A DNA stretch of 64,000 nucleotides from Dorea sp. 5-2 (GTDB lineage: Bacteria; Bacillota; Clostridia; Lachnospirales; Lachnospiraceae): assembly GCF_000403455.2 (NCBI RefSeq), contig NZ_KE159726.1, positions 126,400 through 190,399 of the forward strand, read 5' to 3'. The notes beneath the pieces were generated by a model. It was not told the DNA's origin, did not search any database, and worked only from the letters and a program-made list of their open reading frames with translations. Below are positions 53,131 through 61,377 of this stretch, piece by piece (the first letter of the stretch is position 1; each line of letters starts with the position of its first letter). Position numbers and translations under genes: made by a program.

Positions 53131-55732
53131 GAATAACAATATGAAGGTCATTTCCCGTATGGCAGGGCGGTCGCTTAGAAGCCGCAGACAGCGAAGCTTT
53201 ACGATGATCCTGGCAGTTCTTCTGTCCGCGTTCATGCTTTTTAGTGTCATGACAGTAGGCGCGACCTATTTTAAGATGCAGAGGCTTGAGAATCTTCGTA
53301 TGAGCGGAGGTGATTTTGATGCGATCATGTACGGCGTTACCGAGGAGCAGCAAAAAACCTGTGAGGATAACCCGGATGTCCTGAGAGCAGGAGTCAGCGC
53401 TGTGTCGGGATATATTGAGGAGACGGAATTTGACAGTACGCCCAATGTGGTGCTTCAGTGGGCGGACGAAACCTGGTGGAAAGAAATCATGGCTCTGGCG
53501 CGGGAGTGGGTGAAGGGGGACTATCCGACGGAAGAAAACGAGGTCATGGTCACAGAATATGCTCTTGAAAAATGCGGATTTCAAGGACTTACGATCGGAG
53601 ATGAGTTTACTGCCGTATACGGGGCGAGAGACAAGAAGCAGGAAATGACCTTCCGTATCTGCGGGATTTGGGACGGCTATGGTGATAAAAGCCTGTTTTT
53701 TGTGTCGGAGAAATTCTACCGGAAGACGGGGTTTGAACTGGCGGATGTCGCTTCCGGACGTATCTGTGTGAAGTTTGAAAAGAGGCTGATCACACAGAAG
53801 ATGCAGGATGCGTTCATAGAATCTATGAATTTAGGCAAACAGCAGAGGGTTCTTTTCACGATGGACAGCGCGTTTTCTGTTCAGATACTCTGCGGGATTG
53901 CCGGGCTTATCTTTGTGACGTGCCTGTGTGCATACCTGCTCATTTACAATATCCAGTATCTGTCTGTGGCGGGGAATATCCGTTATTATGGCATGCTGCA
54001 GACGATTGGGATGACCGGGCGGCAGATCCGCCATCTGATGTGGCGGCAAATGCTTCTGATCGGCGGATTAGGGCTCGTGGGCGGCGTTCTGTTGGGAAGC
54101 GGTGTGTCATTTTTCGTGGTTCCGTCGGTGGTGAAGACTTTGGGGATCCATATGGGCAAGGGCGGAGAGATTACCGTAGCGTTTCATCCGTGGGTTCTTA
54201 TACTGACTGTATTGATTACGGCGGTTACGGTTTACATTGCCGGGAGAAAGCCGGCAAAAATGGCGGTGGCATGTTCGCCTATTGAGGCGTTGGGATATCG
54301 TCCGGCGGCTAGAGTGTGTTTGAAGAAGAAGCGTAGCATGAGGATACGCAGCCGTAGTATGTATGCAAAGAGAATCAGGCAAGTCAGTCCTGCCGGCAGA
54401 ATCTGGCGTATGGCGATGGAGCAGATTACAAAGGACAAGAAAAAATCCGGGATTGCCATGCTCTCACTGGCGGCAGCCATGTCCGTATTCTTGTGTATGG
54501 CGACGATTCTCGCCTCTCAGGCGGCAAGAGAGTACAATACCATTTACCGGGATTTTGATATTGTAGTAAAAAATGATACCCTTCAGAAAGAAAATAAGGA
54601 GGAGCGCGTCCAGATCTTCGACGGGGAAGTGATGGAGAAGCTGAATAAAATCGACGGCATTGCAGAAATCAATCCGTTGGTTTATACGGAGATCACAGTG
54701 CCGTGGGAGCCTGCATTTGCCGACCAATGGATGCGGGAATTTTACGATATGTGGATGACCATACCCTATGAGGACGATATCGAGGAATATAAAGAATTTC
54801 CGGAAAACTTCGGTTCCTCCCTGGTAGGGATCAGCAAGGCAGATTTTGAGGCGTTAAACGAATCGTCTGAACAGCCGGTCGACGAAGAGGATTTCCTGAG
54901 CGGGAAGACTTGCCTGCTGTATCGAAATGGTCTGGAGCTTGATAATAGCGACGTAAAGGGTAAGACCGTCACCTGTACGGAGTATGGGAACCGGGAAAAT
55001 GCGCGCACATTCGAGATCGCCGGACTGACGGATGATAACGTATATACGGCATTGCTTGGATACCCGCCCACTATTATTGTCAGCCGAAAGGCGCTGGAGG
55101 AATTCGTGGAAGAACCTGTGATATTCAAAATGGGGATCCGTTACAGGGAAGGAAAAGAGCGCCAGAGCATCTGGGAAGGTATTCTACAGGCAGTCAGCGG
55201 GGACCAGACGCCAAAGATGTATAAAGAGACGGAATCCGCCGTTCTTGATGTGATGGAAGGATGTCCATATTACAAGGATTATTCCTATGAATCCAGAATT
55301 AAGATGATGGAAGAGGTTAAGAGGGCGCAGGGAAATATGATGGAGGTAGGGATTGGAATAGCTGCCATCCTTGCTCTGATCGGAGTGATGAATTACATCA
55401 ATACATTTATCGGAAATATCCAGAACAGGCGGATAGAGATTGCCATACTCGAAAGTATCGGGATGACGGGGCGGCAGGTAAAGAAGATGCTGCTTCTGGA
55501 AGGAATATTGTATGCCGCAGGAGCATGGACGGTTACCGCAGTTCTGGGAACGGCTGCGACGTATCTGGTCTATCAGTCCATGAACTATATGGGCACCGGG
55601 TTTATGGTGCCGGTATTGCCCGTGTTGGGAATGATGATACTGTCTGCGGTAATCTGTGTGAGCGTTCCGGCGGCGGCTTGCCGGAAGATTGAGAAAGAAG
55701 GGATTGTGGAGTATATTGCAATGCCGTGTTAG
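53123..55732 (+). CDS. FtsX-type ABC permease, BceB/peptide-antibiotic exporter-like
   Basis: About 869 residues from MLRNNNMKVISRM, with AAGGAAGTGG before it; the open frame starts earlier inside the ATPase gene. Architecture: one helix near residue 30, an extracytoplasmic part, three helices with an FtsX domain (IRYYGMLQTIGMTGRQIRHL), a second helix near 460, a large acidic extracytoplasmic domain (about 480-730), and three final helices with a second FtsX motif (EIAILESIGMTGRQVKKM). Duplicated ten-helix permeases of this size are typical for antimicrobial peptide resistance or signalling. Cargo not determined. Confidence 0.87.
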   Translation: MLRNNNMKVISRMAGRSLRSRRQRSFTMILAVLLSAFMLFSVMTVGATYFKMQRLENLRMSGGDFDAIMYGVTEEQQKTCEDNPDVLRAGVSAVSGYIEETEFDSTPNVVLQWADETWWKEIMALAREWVKGDYPTEENEVMVTEYALEKCGFQGLTIGDEFTAVYGARDKKQEMTFRICGIWDGYGDKSLFFVSEKFYRKTGFELADVASGRICVKFEKRLITQKMQDAFIESMNLGKQQRVLFTMDSAFSVQILCGIAGLIFVTCLCAYLLIYNIQYLSVAGNIRYYGMLQTIGMTGRQIRHLMWRQMLLIGGLGLVGGVLLGSGVSFFVVPSVVKTLGIHMGKGGEITVAFHPWVLILTVLITAVTVYIAGRKPAKMAVACSPIEALGYRPAARVCLKKKRSMRIRSRSMYAKRIRQVSPAGRIWRMAMEQITKDKKKSGIAMLSLAAAMSVFLCMATILASQAAREYNTIYRDFDIVVKNDTLQKENKEERVQIFDGEVMEKLNKIDGIAEINPLVYTEITVPWEPAFADQWMREFYDMWMTIPYEDDIEEYKEFPENFGSSLVGISKADFEALNESSEQPVDEEDFLSGKTCLLYRNGLELDNSDVKGKTVTCTEYGNRENARTFEIAGLTDDNVYTALLGYPPTIIVSRKALEEFVEEPVIFKMGIRYREGKERQSIWEGILQAVSGDQTPKMYKETESAVLDVMEGCPYYKDYSYESRIKMMEEVKRAQGNMMEVGIGIAAILALIGVMNYINTFIGNIQNRRIEIAILESIGMTGRQVKKMLLLEGILYAAGAWTVTAVLGTAATYLVYQSMNYMGTGFMVPVLPVLGMMILSAVICVSVPAAACRKIEKEGIVEYIAMPC

Positions 55733-55740
55733 TTGAGGAA

Positions 55741-55781
55741 ATTATGCACAGTTTTTACAATAAAAAATTGTGCATAATTTT
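55741..55781 (+). terminator. Strong terminator after the exporter genes
   Basis: A 16-pair stem beginning ATTATGCACA, mirrored by TGTGCATAAT, with a six-base loop and a T run. Confidence 0.85.
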
Positions 55782-55804
55782 TGTTGTCCATTTTTGATAA
55801 AGAA

Positions 55805-55834
55805 TTGACAAAATGTATATCCATAATGTATACT
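55805..55834 (+). promoter_or_regulatory. Strong sigma-A-type promoter of the DUF5058 operon
   Basis: TTGACA, 18 bases, TATACT, placed 58 bases before the first gene. The downstream segment CACTAACGGACATATTAAGG may hold a binding site, but no clear dyad was seen. Confidence 0.7.
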
Positions 55835-55892
55835 TTCACTAACGGACATATTAAGGACGCGTCTTAAAGTCTGTGAAAGGAGAGAGAGAAAA

Positions 55893-56627
55893 ATGAAGGA
55901 AAGTACAAATTATTTAGAGTTGGCAAACAGCCCCCTCATGTGGCTTGCAGCAGCAGTAGCCGTTGGAGTGGTAGTAATTCAGTCGGTAGTATTTTTCAGA
56001 AAATCATTAAAGGCAGCAAAAGAACTGGAGATTCCAAAGGAACAGGTCAACACAGCGATTAAGAGCAGCGCTATTGCCTCCATCGGACCGGCGGTTGTAA
56101 TTCTTGTTACCATGATTTCCCTTATTGTTTCCATGGGCGCACCGATATCATGGATGAGACTGTCTTTCATAGGTTCTGTGAACTATGAGGCGATGGCGGC
56201 AGGCTTTGGTGCACAGGCAATGGGGACGACCCTTGAAAAACTGGATCCGGTGGCATTTTCCTGCGGTGTATGGGTCATGATATGCGGGTCTCTTGGATGG
56301 CTGATTTTCACACTTCTGTTTACAGACAAGATGCATAAGGTGAATCACTTAATGTCCAAGGGAAATGCGAAGATGGTTCCGATTATTTCCGCAGGGGCGA
56401 TGCTTGGAGCATTCGCAAACTTAGCTTCAGGAAATTTCTTTTCTGCAGAGGGGAACTTTGCATTTGGCGGCGCGCCGGCAATCGCGACTGTGGTAGGATG
56501 CATCCTGATGATGGTACTGTCCAAACTTGCGAAGGATAAGAAGGTCAACTGGCTGAGAGAGTGGGCATTTGCAATTTCTATGTTTTCCGGGATGTTTATC
56601 GGATATCTGTGGAGTATGGCTGCATAA
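55893..56627 (+). CDS. DUF5058-family integral membrane protein
   Basis: 244 residues with six or so membrane segments: SPLMWLAAAVAVGVVVIQSVVF near the start, then SIGPAVVILVTMISLIVSMG, GVWVMICGSLGWLIFTLLF, ISAGAMLGAFANLASG, and others. The start NYLELANSPLMWL and WMRLSFIGSVNYEAMAAG fit DUF5058 as I remember it. No transporter superfamily is obvious. A second membrane protein and two M20 hydrolases follow closely, so it is probably half of a two-component importer; inference from context only. Confidence 0.78.
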   Translation: MKESTNYLELANSPLMWLAAAVAVGVVVIQSVVFFRKSLKAAKELEIPKEQVNTAIKSSAIASIGPAVVILVTMISLIVSMGAPISWMRLSFIGSVNYEAMAAGFGAQAMGTTLEKLDPVAFSCGVWVMICGSLGWLIFTLLFTDKMHKVNHLMSKGNAKMVPIISAGAMLGAFANLASGNFFSAEGNFAFGGAPAIATVVGCILMMVLSKLAKDKKVNWLREWAFAISMFSGMFIGYLWSMAA

Positions 56628-56642
56628 AGAAGGAGGAGAAAA

Positions 56643-57332
56643 ATGAACAAACAGTATTATTCAGAAACTTATATTCCCAGCATTATCAAATGGGGAAAAT
56701 TAACGATGCTATTGGGTATCCTTACAAGCTTTTTGCCGGCATTGGTAGTCTCCGTCGTGTTCGGGCATATGCCGCCGGTTTCCGCCATCATTGCGGGAAC
56801 TATTTCACAGATTAGTGTAAGCGGCGCGTTCTATGTCGTGGAACCTATTTCCTATTTTCCGATTCTTGGAATCCCGGGAACGTACCTTACCTTCCTGTCT
56901 GGAAATACATCGAATATGCGTGTTCCATGTTCATCTGTAGCCCAGGAGGCGGCAGGCGTGGAGATGGGAACCGATAAGGGTTCCGTCATTTCAACAATTG
57001 GTATCGCAGTGTCGATCCTGGTAAATATTGCCATACTGACGGTCGGAGCAGTGGGCGGCAATGTCATCATCTCAGCCATGCCGGAAGGGTTAAAGGCGGC
57101 GCTTAATTTCCTGCTCCCGGCGCTTTACGGCGCAGTATTCGGGCAGTTTGCAATCGCACGTCCCAAACTTGCGGGAGTGGCGGTCGTGATTGCCTTTGGG
57201 ATGAACTGGCTGCTTAAAAATAATTTCCTGTCCTTCTTTCCGGGAACGCCGTCCTATGTGGTGATTCTCGTAGCAGTGTTCGGTTCTATTTTTGCAGGAA
57301 GACTGATTTACAAGAAAGAATTACAGGATTAG
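56643..57332 (+). CDS. Polytopic membrane protein, partner of the DUF5058 protein
   Basis: 229 residues, around six membrane segments (WGKLTMLLGILTSFLPALVV first). A polar loop GTYLTFLSGNTSNMRVPCSS between helices is rich in small and polar residues and could line a substrate path; ALNFLLPALYGAVFGQFAIA follows later. I do not recognise a named transporter family. It starts 15 bases after the DUF5058 gene behind AAGGAGGAG and is 12 bases before the peptidase gene, so all belong to one transcript. Confidence 0.65.
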   Translation: MNKQYYSETYIPSIIKWGKLTMLLGILTSFLPALVVSVVFGHMPPVSAIIAGTISQISVSGAFYVVEPISYFPILGIPGTYLTFLSGNTSNMRVPCSSVAQEAAGVEMGTDKGSVISTIGIAVSILVNIAILTVGAVGGNVIISAMPEGLKAALNFLLPALYGAVFGQFAIARPKLAGVAVVIAFGMNWLLKNNFLSFFPGTPSYVVILVAVFGSIFAGRLIYKKELQD

Positions 57333-57344
57333 GAGGATGTATTT

Positions 57345-58454
57345 ATGTTATCCAGAGAGAGAATGCAGAATTTATTTCTTGAAATGATTCAGATTTACAG
57401 CCCGTCAAAGGGAGAAAAGGAGATGGCGGATTTTATTGAAGCCTATCTTGCCAAACGGGGAATTGCATTTCAGTCGGACAATGCCGGGGAAGGTTACGGC
57501 GGCAACGGGAGAAATATCGTCGCCCACATTCCGGGAACAAAAGAGGGGATTCCTTTGGGATTTGCGGCGCACATGGATCAGATTGAGCCATGCCAAAAGG
57601 TAAAGGCGGTGATTGACGGGAATATCATCCGCACAGACGGGACGACGACTCTCGGAGGGGACGACAAATCCGGCATTGCCGCTATCTTAGAGGCAGTGGA
57701 GGATATTCTTGAGAGCGGCGGTGAACACAGAGATATTTATCTTGTGTTCACCTGTTCCGAGGAAATCAGTATGCAGGGTACGAAACACATGGATTTGAGC
57801 ATCCTGCCCTGTAAGGATTTGGTCATTGCCGACGCAACGGGCAATACGGGCGTCATTGCCTATAAAGCTCCTGCGATGGAAGCGATTGAGGTTACGGTAC
57901 AGGGGAAGAAGGCCCATGCCGGAATCGAGCCGGAAAAGGGAGTGAATGCAATCTGTACTGCGGCAAAAGCGATTGCAAAGATGCATATCGGAAGGATTGA
58001 CGCGGAGACGACCTCTAATATCGGAAGAATTGAAGGGGGCGGAGCCACGAATGTTGTGACCGACGAAGTGGCATTCACGGCGGAAATCCGTTCTCACAGC
58101 ATGGAAAAGCTAGGCGAAGAGGTGGCGCATATGGAGAAATGTCTGAAAGAAGCCGCGGAGGAAACGGGCGCTTTGTACCAATTCCGGCATGAATTGGCAT
58201 ATCCCTCTTTGTCTCTCGATGTAGACTGTGAGCTTGTGCGCCTGACCAAAGAGGCGATGGAAAAAGAGGGGATCGAACCTGAGCTTATGGTCATCGGCGG
58301 TGGCAGTGACGCGAATGTGCTTGCAGGGCATGGATACCGCAGCGTCATTCTTGGGCTTGGCATGAGGGACGTGCATACGGTTCAGGAATCTCTTGACATG
58401 GACGAGGTGTGGAAGGCAGCCAGAGTAATCAGACGGATGATGTCAGGAGACTAG
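57345..58454 (+). CDS. M20-family peptidase, PepT-like tripeptidase type
   Basis: 369 residues. Metal and catalytic residues are visible: FAAHMDQIEPC (His-x-Asp), TTLGGDDKSGIAAIL (bridging Asp), FTCSEEISMQGTKH (catalytic Glu-Glu), and GGGSDANVLAGHG near the end. A dimerisation domain is inserted (VQGKKAHAGIEPEKGVNAIC). This is the peptidase-T-like branch that removes N-terminal residues from small peptides in the cytoplasm. AGGAGG precedes the ATG. Substrate is presumably brought in by the two upstream membrane proteins. Confidence 0.88.
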   Translation: MLSRERMQNLFLEMIQIYSPSKGEKEMADFIEAYLAKRGIAFQSDNAGEGYGGNGRNIVAHIPGTKEGIPLGFAAHMDQIEPCQKVKAVIDGNIIRTDGTTTLGGDDKSGIAAILEAVEDILESGGEHRDIYLVFTCSEEISMQGTKHMDLSILPCKDLVIADATGNTGVIAYKAPAMEAIEVTVQGKKAHAGIEPEKGVNAICTAAKAIAKMHIGRIDAETTSNIGRIEGGGATNVVTDEVAFTAEIRSHSMEKLGEEVAHMEKCLKEAAEETGALYQFRHELAYPSLSLDVDCELVRLTKEAMEKEGIEPELMVIGGGSDANVLAGHGYRSVILGLGMRDVHTVQESLDMDEVWKAARVIRRMMSGD

Positions 58455-58464
58455 GAGAGTACAG

Positions 58465-59802
58465 ATGGAAAAAGAAGAATTAAAGCGCAGATGTATCGAA
58501 GTAATTGAAAAACGGAAGGAGGAGATTATCAGCCTCGGAGAGAAAATCTACCGGACTCCGGAGCTTGGCTATAAGGAATTTGAGACGACAAAATGTATGG
58601 AGGAGGCGTTTGCTTCCTTGGGGCTTGAGACGGTTTCGCCCATTGCCTATACTGGATGCAAGGCAGGTGCGGGCGGCAGGAAGGGACCGACGGTGGCGGT
58701 CATGGGAGAGCTTGACAGCGTGGTATGCCCGGAGCATAAGGACTGTGCGGCAAACGGAAATATGCACGCCTGCGGGCATCACGTACAGCTTGCAAACTTG
58801 TACGGATGTGCGGCGGGTCTGGCGGAGTCGGGGGTTCTTGACGAACTTTGCGGGACGGTGGAATTTATCGCGATTCCGGCGGAAGAATGCGTAGACTTGG
58901 ACTATCGGGACAAACTAATCGAAGATGGGAAAATCCAGTTCTACGGAGGAAAACAGGAATATCTTTTAAGGGGCGGCATGGACGATGTGGATATGGTTCT
59001 GCAATGCCACATGATGGAGGTTGAGGGCGGCAGGAAATGTTGTACCGTGGATACGGTCACCAATGGATTTATGTCGAAAAGCGTGAAGTTTATCGGCAGG
59101 AGCGCCCACGCCGGAATTGCGCCCCATGAAGGGATTAACGCCCTTAACATGGCGCAGCTTGCCCTGAATAATATCAATGCTTTGCGGGAAACCTTCCGGG
59201 AGGAAGACAAGGTACGGGTCAGCGCGATTATCACCAGCGGCGGTGATTTGGTAAATGTGGTGCCTTCTGTAGTGACGATGCAGGTTATGGTGCGTGCGGC
59301 GTCCGTGGATGCCATGGAGGACGCAGGCCGCAAAGTTGGAAGGGCGTTAAAGGCAGGAGCGCTGGCAGTAGGCGGAAAAGTGGAGATTCACGACCGGATT
59401 GGATACCTGCCTCTTTCTACAGATTCCACGCTGTCCGGTCTGTACAGGGAGAATATGCTTGCATACGGCGGTGCGGATGAGGATTCCTTTGTAGAGCATT
59501 ACGAGACGGCCGGCTCCACGGATTTAGGGGATATGTGTCAGCTCTTGCCGTGTATGCATGTGTGGGCGTCCGGTATTTCGGGAGGACTTCATTCCAAGGA
59601 TTTTAAAATCGAAGATTATGAAAGGGCGTATGTTTTACCTGCAAAGATGCTTGCCCTTACCGTCATCGACCTGTTATATGGGGATGCAGGGAAGGCGAAG
59701 GAGATTATGGAAGCGTACCGGCCCAAGTTTACAAAAGAGACGTATATAAAGTATATGAAAGATCATTCAGTAGTTGAATTATTTGATGGTTCTGCGATAT
59801 AA
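58465..59802 (+). CDS. M20-family amidohydrolase, AbgB-like
   Basis: 445 residues, longer than the 390-residue type elsewhere in this window. Key motifs: SLGEKIYRTPELGYKEFETT, MGELDSVVCPEHKD, NMHACGHHVQLANLYG, AIPAEECVDLDYRDKL, FIGRSAHAGIAPHEGINALN and HYETAGSTDLGDMCQLLP. The cap segment after AEECVDLDYRD with GGKQEYLLRGGMDDVDMVLQ recalls p-aminobenzoyl-glutamate hydrolase subunit B. It would cleave an amide-linked amino acid. Ten bases after the tripeptidase-like gene: two complementary hydrolases in one unit. Confidence 0.86.
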   Translation: MEKEELKRRCIEVIEKRKEEIISLGEKIYRTPELGYKEFETTKCMEEAFASLGLETVSPIAYTGCKAGAGGRKGPTVAVMGELDSVVCPEHKDCAANGNMHACGHHVQLANLYGCAAGLAESGVLDELCGTVEFIAIPAEECVDLDYRDKLIEDGKIQFYGGKQEYLLRGGMDDVDMVLQCHMMEVEGGRKCCTVDTVTNGFMSKSVKFIGRSAHAGIAPHEGINALNMAQLALNNINALRETFREEDKVRVSAIITSGGDLVNVVPSVVTMQVMVRAASVDAMEDAGRKVGRALKAGALAVGGKVEIHDRIGYLPLSTDSTLSGLYRENMLAYGGADEDSFVEHYETAGSTDLGDMCQLLPCMHVWASGISGGLHSKDFKIEDYERAYVLPAKMLALTVIDLLYGDAGKAKEIMEAYRPKFTKETYIKYMKDHSVVELFDGSAI

Positions 59803-59884
59803 TAGGAGCAGCCGGGGCAGTATGTACAATACGGTCCCGGTTGTATAGGTAAATATTATGGTTAAGCTTAGAAAAGGTAAGATT

Positions 59885-61174
59885 ATGAAGATTGGCGTAA
59901 TTGGTCCGGAATCATCCTGTAATAGTGTGAAGGAAAGCCTGCAGCAGATTGACAGTGAGCTGGAGGTTTCTTGTTATATAAGAGAACGTGTAAGTCACTG
60001 CGGCGAAGTCGTCGAAGCGTGCGAGGGAGAATGTGACGCGATTCTGTTTACCGGCTGTGCGGTAGAGGATTTTGTGACAGGCTCTTATGAGATTAAGAAG
60101 CCGTATACTTCGGTGGAAAGGTCGAGCGTCAGCGTGGCGGGTGCGTTCCTCAAGATGCAGAAACAGGATATGGAGCTTGACGCGTTCAGCATTGACGTGG
60201 TGGAGAACCAGGTGATAACGGATTTATTGGATGCCGTCCAGATTTTGGCGAGGAATATTTATTCTTGTTCCATGCAGCCGGGGGTGGACGAACAGGAATA
60301 TGTGGACTGGCATATCCGCCTGCAGGAGGAAGGCAAGACGAATGTTGCGCTGACGTCCTTTGTGTGGGTGTATAATACGTTGGTTGAACAGGGATACCAG
60401 GCGATTTATCTGCGCGGGACACGGGAGACGGTGAGGCGCGCGTTGGAACGTTTGAAGAGCAAGTACGCGCTGACCCAGGCGGAATACTCCCGGATTGCGG
60501 TAGAAGTGCTGAAACTTACGAATTATGAGTGCCATGTGGAGAACTATTATGCTTCGATGATAGAGAAAGCGGAGATGGAGAAGGAAATCGTGCGTTATGT
60601 GCAGAGTATCCAGGGAACCATATTTCCTTTCGGGAAGCGGGAATATGTGGTGTTCTCTAACGCGGGCGTGATTGAGAATGTGCAGAACTACGGCAGGATA
60701 CAGAAGCTCCAGCAGACGGTGAAGAAGACGGGGATTGAACTGAATGTGGGGATTGGCATGGGGCTTACCGTTTATAAGGCGGAGATGAACGCGAGAAAAG
60801 CCCTGGAGCAGTCGGTCAGGAGGAAGAAGCAAGAGCTTTTTCTGGTGGATGAAAAAGATGTGCTTTTAGGGCCCCTTGATACGGAGCGGCAGCTTCGGTA
60901 TGAATTGATTTCCTCAGACCCGAAGATCCGGGAGATTGCGGCAAAGACGGGGCTTAGCGAACATTCGGTGCTCAAGGTGATTGCGATTGCGCAGGCGAGG
61001 AAGAGCTTTATTTTTGACGCCCATGAACTTGCGGAGTGTCTGGAAGTGACGGTGAGGAGCGCAAGGAGGATTATGAATAAAATCATGGATTCCGGATATG
61101 GGAAATTGTATGCGAAGGAGATGGCGGTTTCGGGGGGGAGGCCGAAGGCGTTGATTGAGATTTTGTTTCAGTAG
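59885..61174 (+). CDS. Transcriptional regulator with PrpR-N-like, GGDEF-like and HTH parts
   Basis: 429 residues from MKIGVIGPESSC, with AAAAGG eight bases before; an ATG 27 bases earlier lacks a signal. Residues 1-200 resemble PrpR_N/ligand-binding domains (VGEVVEAC-like region HCGEVVEACEGECDAILFTG). The middle (about 225-340) has the fold outline of a GGDEF domain without the GGDEF motif (FPFGKREYVVFSNAG, GIGMGLTVYKAEMNARKALE). The end has HTH-like segments (KIREIAAKTGLSEHSVLKVI and ELAECLEVTVRSARRIMNKI). It closes the DUF5058 operon and probably senses its substrate. Confidence 0.72.
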   Translation: MKIGVIGPESSCNSVKESLQQIDSELEVSCYIRERVSHCGEVVEACEGECDAILFTGCAVEDFVTGSYEIKKPYTSVERSSVSVAGAFLKMQKQDMELDAFSIDVVENQVITDLLDAVQILARNIYSCSMQPGVDEQEYVDWHIRLQEEGKTNVALTSFVWVYNTLVEQGYQAIYLRGTRETVRRALERLKSKYALTQAEYSRIAVEVLKLTNYECHVENYYASMIEKAEMEKEIVRYVQSIQGTIFPFGKREYVVFSNAGVIENVQNYGRIQKLQQTVKKTGIELNVGIGMGLTVYKAEMNARKALEQSVRRKKQELFLVDEKDVLLGPLDTERQLRYELISSDPKIREIAAKTGLSEHSVLKVIAIAQARKSFIFDAHELAECLEVTVRSARRIMNKIMDSGYGKLYAKEMAVSGGRPKALIEILFQ

Positions 61175-61264
61175 TATTACTGTATCCGTGTATTATGCTT
61201 TCAATATGTCCTTGTTTATGATTTACTTATTTATGTTTCACTTTTTTGGGGATTTGACGATAAA

Positions 61265-61322
61265 TATAGATGTTACCGCCTCCAAATTCTCTTTGTACCA
61301 TTTAGAGGTGATAACATCTATA
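61265..61322. repeat. Long imperfect inverted repeat between convergent genes
   Basis: TATAGATGTTA and TAACATCTATA are 11-base perfect arms; inward the pairing continues weakly (GCCTC with GAGGTG). It could be a bidirectional terminator or the folded remains of a small mobile repeat. The rest of the 203-base gap holds nothing recognisable. Confidence 0.5.
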
Positions 61323-61377
61323 GATTGTAGAACCAACGTATTTTCTTAATCTGATTTCATGTTACATAGAAGAGGTC

